DNA of 64,000 nucleotides, taken from Bacillus sp. 165 (GTDB lineage Bacteria > Bacillota > Bacilli > Bacillales > Bacillaceae_G). The position numbers were made by a program, and so were the translations under genes. Below the pieces are notes generated by a model. The model was not told where the DNA came from. It did not search any database and was given only the letters and a program-made list of their open reading frames with translations. Where the stretch lies: NCBI RefSeq assembly GCF_017742235.1, contig NZ_JAGHKQ010000004.1:244915-308914 (forward strand), written 5' to 3'. Positions 62,853 to 64,000 of the stretch are shown here, in pieces; the stretch's first letter is position 1, and each line of letters starts with the position of its first letter.

Positions 62853-62886
62853 AAAAAGCTGGTCTTCATCAGACTAGCTTTTTTGT
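62853..62886. terminator. Terminator between the deaminase gene and the FbpB-like gene
   Basis: The stem AAAAAAGCTGGTCT / AGACTAGCTTTTTT with one G-U pair and a 5-base loop. It serves both convergent genes. Confidence 0.88.
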
Positions 62887-63002
62887 GAATAACGCTGTTC
62901 AATCAGCTTTTCAATTTTTTCCATTTCTTTTTTATCATTTAGCAACTGCTGCTTGTTTTCTTGTACGAGATTTTTAAAAGAGGCGTTATAAGTTTTACGC
63001 AT
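62874..63002 (-). CDS. FbpB-family small basic protein (42 aa)
   Basis: MRKTYNASFKNLVQENKQQL followed by LNDKKEMEKIEKLIEQRYSQKS: the pattern R.K....SF..LV.ENK..LL.DK..ME.IE..IE.R of the FbpB/FbpC group. In B. subtilis FbpB is Fur-regulated and helps the sRNA FsrA in iron sparing. GGAG precedes ATG. I see no clear Fur box upstream. Confidence 0.8.
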   Translation of the reverse strand: MRKTYNASFKNLVQENKQQLLNDKKEMEKIEKLIEQRYSQKS

Positions 63003-63145
63003 GATGTCCACTCCTGTTGTATAATGTATTTTTTTGTCGAAATCTTATCTACAATTATATAATACAGTATTTTTTTTATTTTTTGAATATTTATTTTTTT
63101 GATTTTTTGTGAAAAATGAAATTTTGTCTATATAGTGGTCGAATC

Positions 63146-63450
63146 TGCCGATAAAGAGGTGAGTGTCACCGATATATTAGAAGTTGTGCCGATAAAGAGG
63201 TGAGTGTCACCGATATATTAGAAGTTGTGCTGATAAAAAGGCGAGTGTCGCCGATATACTAGAAGTTGTGCCGATAAAAAGGTGAGTGTCACCGATATAT
63301 TAGAAGTTGTGCTGATAAAGAGGTGAGTGTCGCCGATATACTAGAAGTTGTGCCGATAAAGAGGTGAGTGTCACCGATATATTAGAAGTTGTGCTGATAA
63401 AAAGGCGAGTGTCGCCGATATACTAGAAGTTGTGCCGATAAAACGGTTGA
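63146..63450 (+). repeat. 41-bp tandem repeat array with hairpin core
   Basis: Seven complete units of 41 bases and a decayed eighth. Each has CCGATAAA, a hairpin core GGTGAGTGTCACC, then GATATATTAGAAGTTG. Variant units read GGCGAGTGTCGCC with TGCTGATA and TATACTAG. Type A (1,2,4,6) and type B (3,5,7) alternate over most of the array. 41 is not a multiple of three, so it is non-coding. Confidence 0.9.
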
Positions 63451-63636
63451 TTCCACCAAGCGTATTACATTTGTTATTCGATTAACAGAAGTTTGTACTA
63501 AATAAGAAAATTTGTAATATATAAACTTAATGGATTTTCAATATTGCTGCTTTTGATATGGAGAAAAGAATGCTAGTATGTGAGAGTACTAGTTAATTAT
63601 ATACAACGACATGTTATGTAAAAGGGGATGGATTGG

Positions 63637-64000
63637 ATGCGTATCGGTGTACCTAAAGAAATTAAAAACAACGAAAACCGCGTAGCAATGACACCGGCGG
63701 GTGTGGTTCATTTGGTTCGTTTCGGTCATGAAGTATATATCGAAACACAGGCAGGGATCGGTTCAGGTTTTACAAATGAAGAGTATATACAAGCAGGAGC
63801 AACTATCGTAGATGCAGCTGCAGAAGCATGGTCTATGGATATGGTGATGAAAGTAAAAGAACCGCTTCCAAGCGAATATGGCTATTTCCGCGAAGGGTTA
63901 ATTCTATTCACATATTTACACCTAGCTCCAGAGCCAGAGTTAACGAAAGCATTGATTGATAATAAAGTAATCGGTATTGCGTACGAAACAGTACAGCTGC
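63637..64000 (+). CDS. ald: Alanine dehydrogenase, 3'-truncated by window edge
   Basis: 121 codons are visible: [35 protein letters not shown] and [19 protein letters not shown], with catalytic Lys in MKVKEP and His in FTYLHLAPE. Oxidises L-alanine to pyruvate with NAD, used in sporulation and alanine catabolism. ATG 63637 follows AAAGGGGATGG. The gene continues beyond the window. Confidence 0.95.
   Translation, partial: MRIGVPKEIKNNENRVAMTPAGVVHLVRFGHEVYIETQAGIGSGFTNEEYIQAGATIVDAAAEAWSMDMVMKVKEPLPSEYGYFREGLILFTYLHLAPEPELTKALIDNKVIGIAYETVQL

Noticed and set aside
63146..63450. CRISPR array
   Set aside because: Units are contiguous without variable spacers and no cas genes are nearby; it is a simple 41-bp tandem repeat.

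Overview
The window is chromosomal DNA of a low-GC, endospore-forming Firmicute, most likely a Bacillus of or near the B. cereus group. The evidence is the gene content: spoVAF, a GerA-type germinant receptor, spore coat proteins, Ena-like spore appendage subunits, ribT/ypuF/scpAB and glcT-ptsGHI gene neighbourhoods, S-box riboswitches, and strong AGGAGG ribosome binding sites with frequent TTG/GTG starts. I see no rRNA, tRNA, CRISPR array, prophage or intact insertion sequence. The species assignment is inference.

Layout. 1-6.8 kb is a sporulation and housekeeping block: spoVAF (5' end just outside the window), ypuA, ppiB, a MaoC-like hydratase, ribT, ypuF, a YjcZ-type spore miniprotein and the segregation pair scpA-scpB. 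7-11.2 kb carries a secreted ComEC-like metallo-beta-lactamase protein, a VOC protein and the GlcNAc operon nagA-nagB-nagR. 11.4-16.7 kb on the minus strand holds a gerA-gerB-gerC germinant receptor operon, a ZIP metal transporter and a Cof-type HAD phosphatase. 16.9-22.3 kb is the glucose PTS: glcT, a RAT/terminator switch, ptsG, ptsH and ptsI.

22.5-26 kb is the most distinctive accessory region. Four proteins share a CGN motif and a C-terminal cysteine strand characteristic of Ena (DUF3992) endospore appendage subunits. They are followed by an ArsR regulator, a small probable coat protein and an arginine/serine-repeat CotG-like protein. 26-33.9 kb is mixed: a YgiB/YgiC-like lipoprotein and ATP-grasp pair, a divergent yodC/yodB-like redox unit with a perfect dyad operator, a diguanylate cyclase, a decayed yfiT-like gene and a ykwC-like dehydrogenase.

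34.4-42.3 kb is a complete methionine salvage locus: mtnWXBD and mtnE on the minus strand, mtnU and mtnKA on the plus strand. mtnW and mtnK are each preceded by an S-box riboswitch with a terminator. Together they recycle methylthioribose to methionine under SAM control.

42.4-56 kb is rich in small or lineage-specific genes: miniature membrane proteins, YvrJ, DinB-fold proteins, a pair of Asn/Gln-rich proteins sharing a GNSH motif, PaiB-like and SDR proteins, a methyltransferase, a SulP transporter, a broken aminoglycoside phosphotransferase and a GNAT gene with an in-frame stop. 56-64 kb contains a cold-shock protein, a Met/Pro-rich probable coat protein, recQ, a CotB-like protein, an ArsB-type permease, a GNAT/kinase/deaminase operon, an FbpB-family miniprotein, a 41-bp tandem repeat array whose stem shows compensatory changes, and the start of ald.
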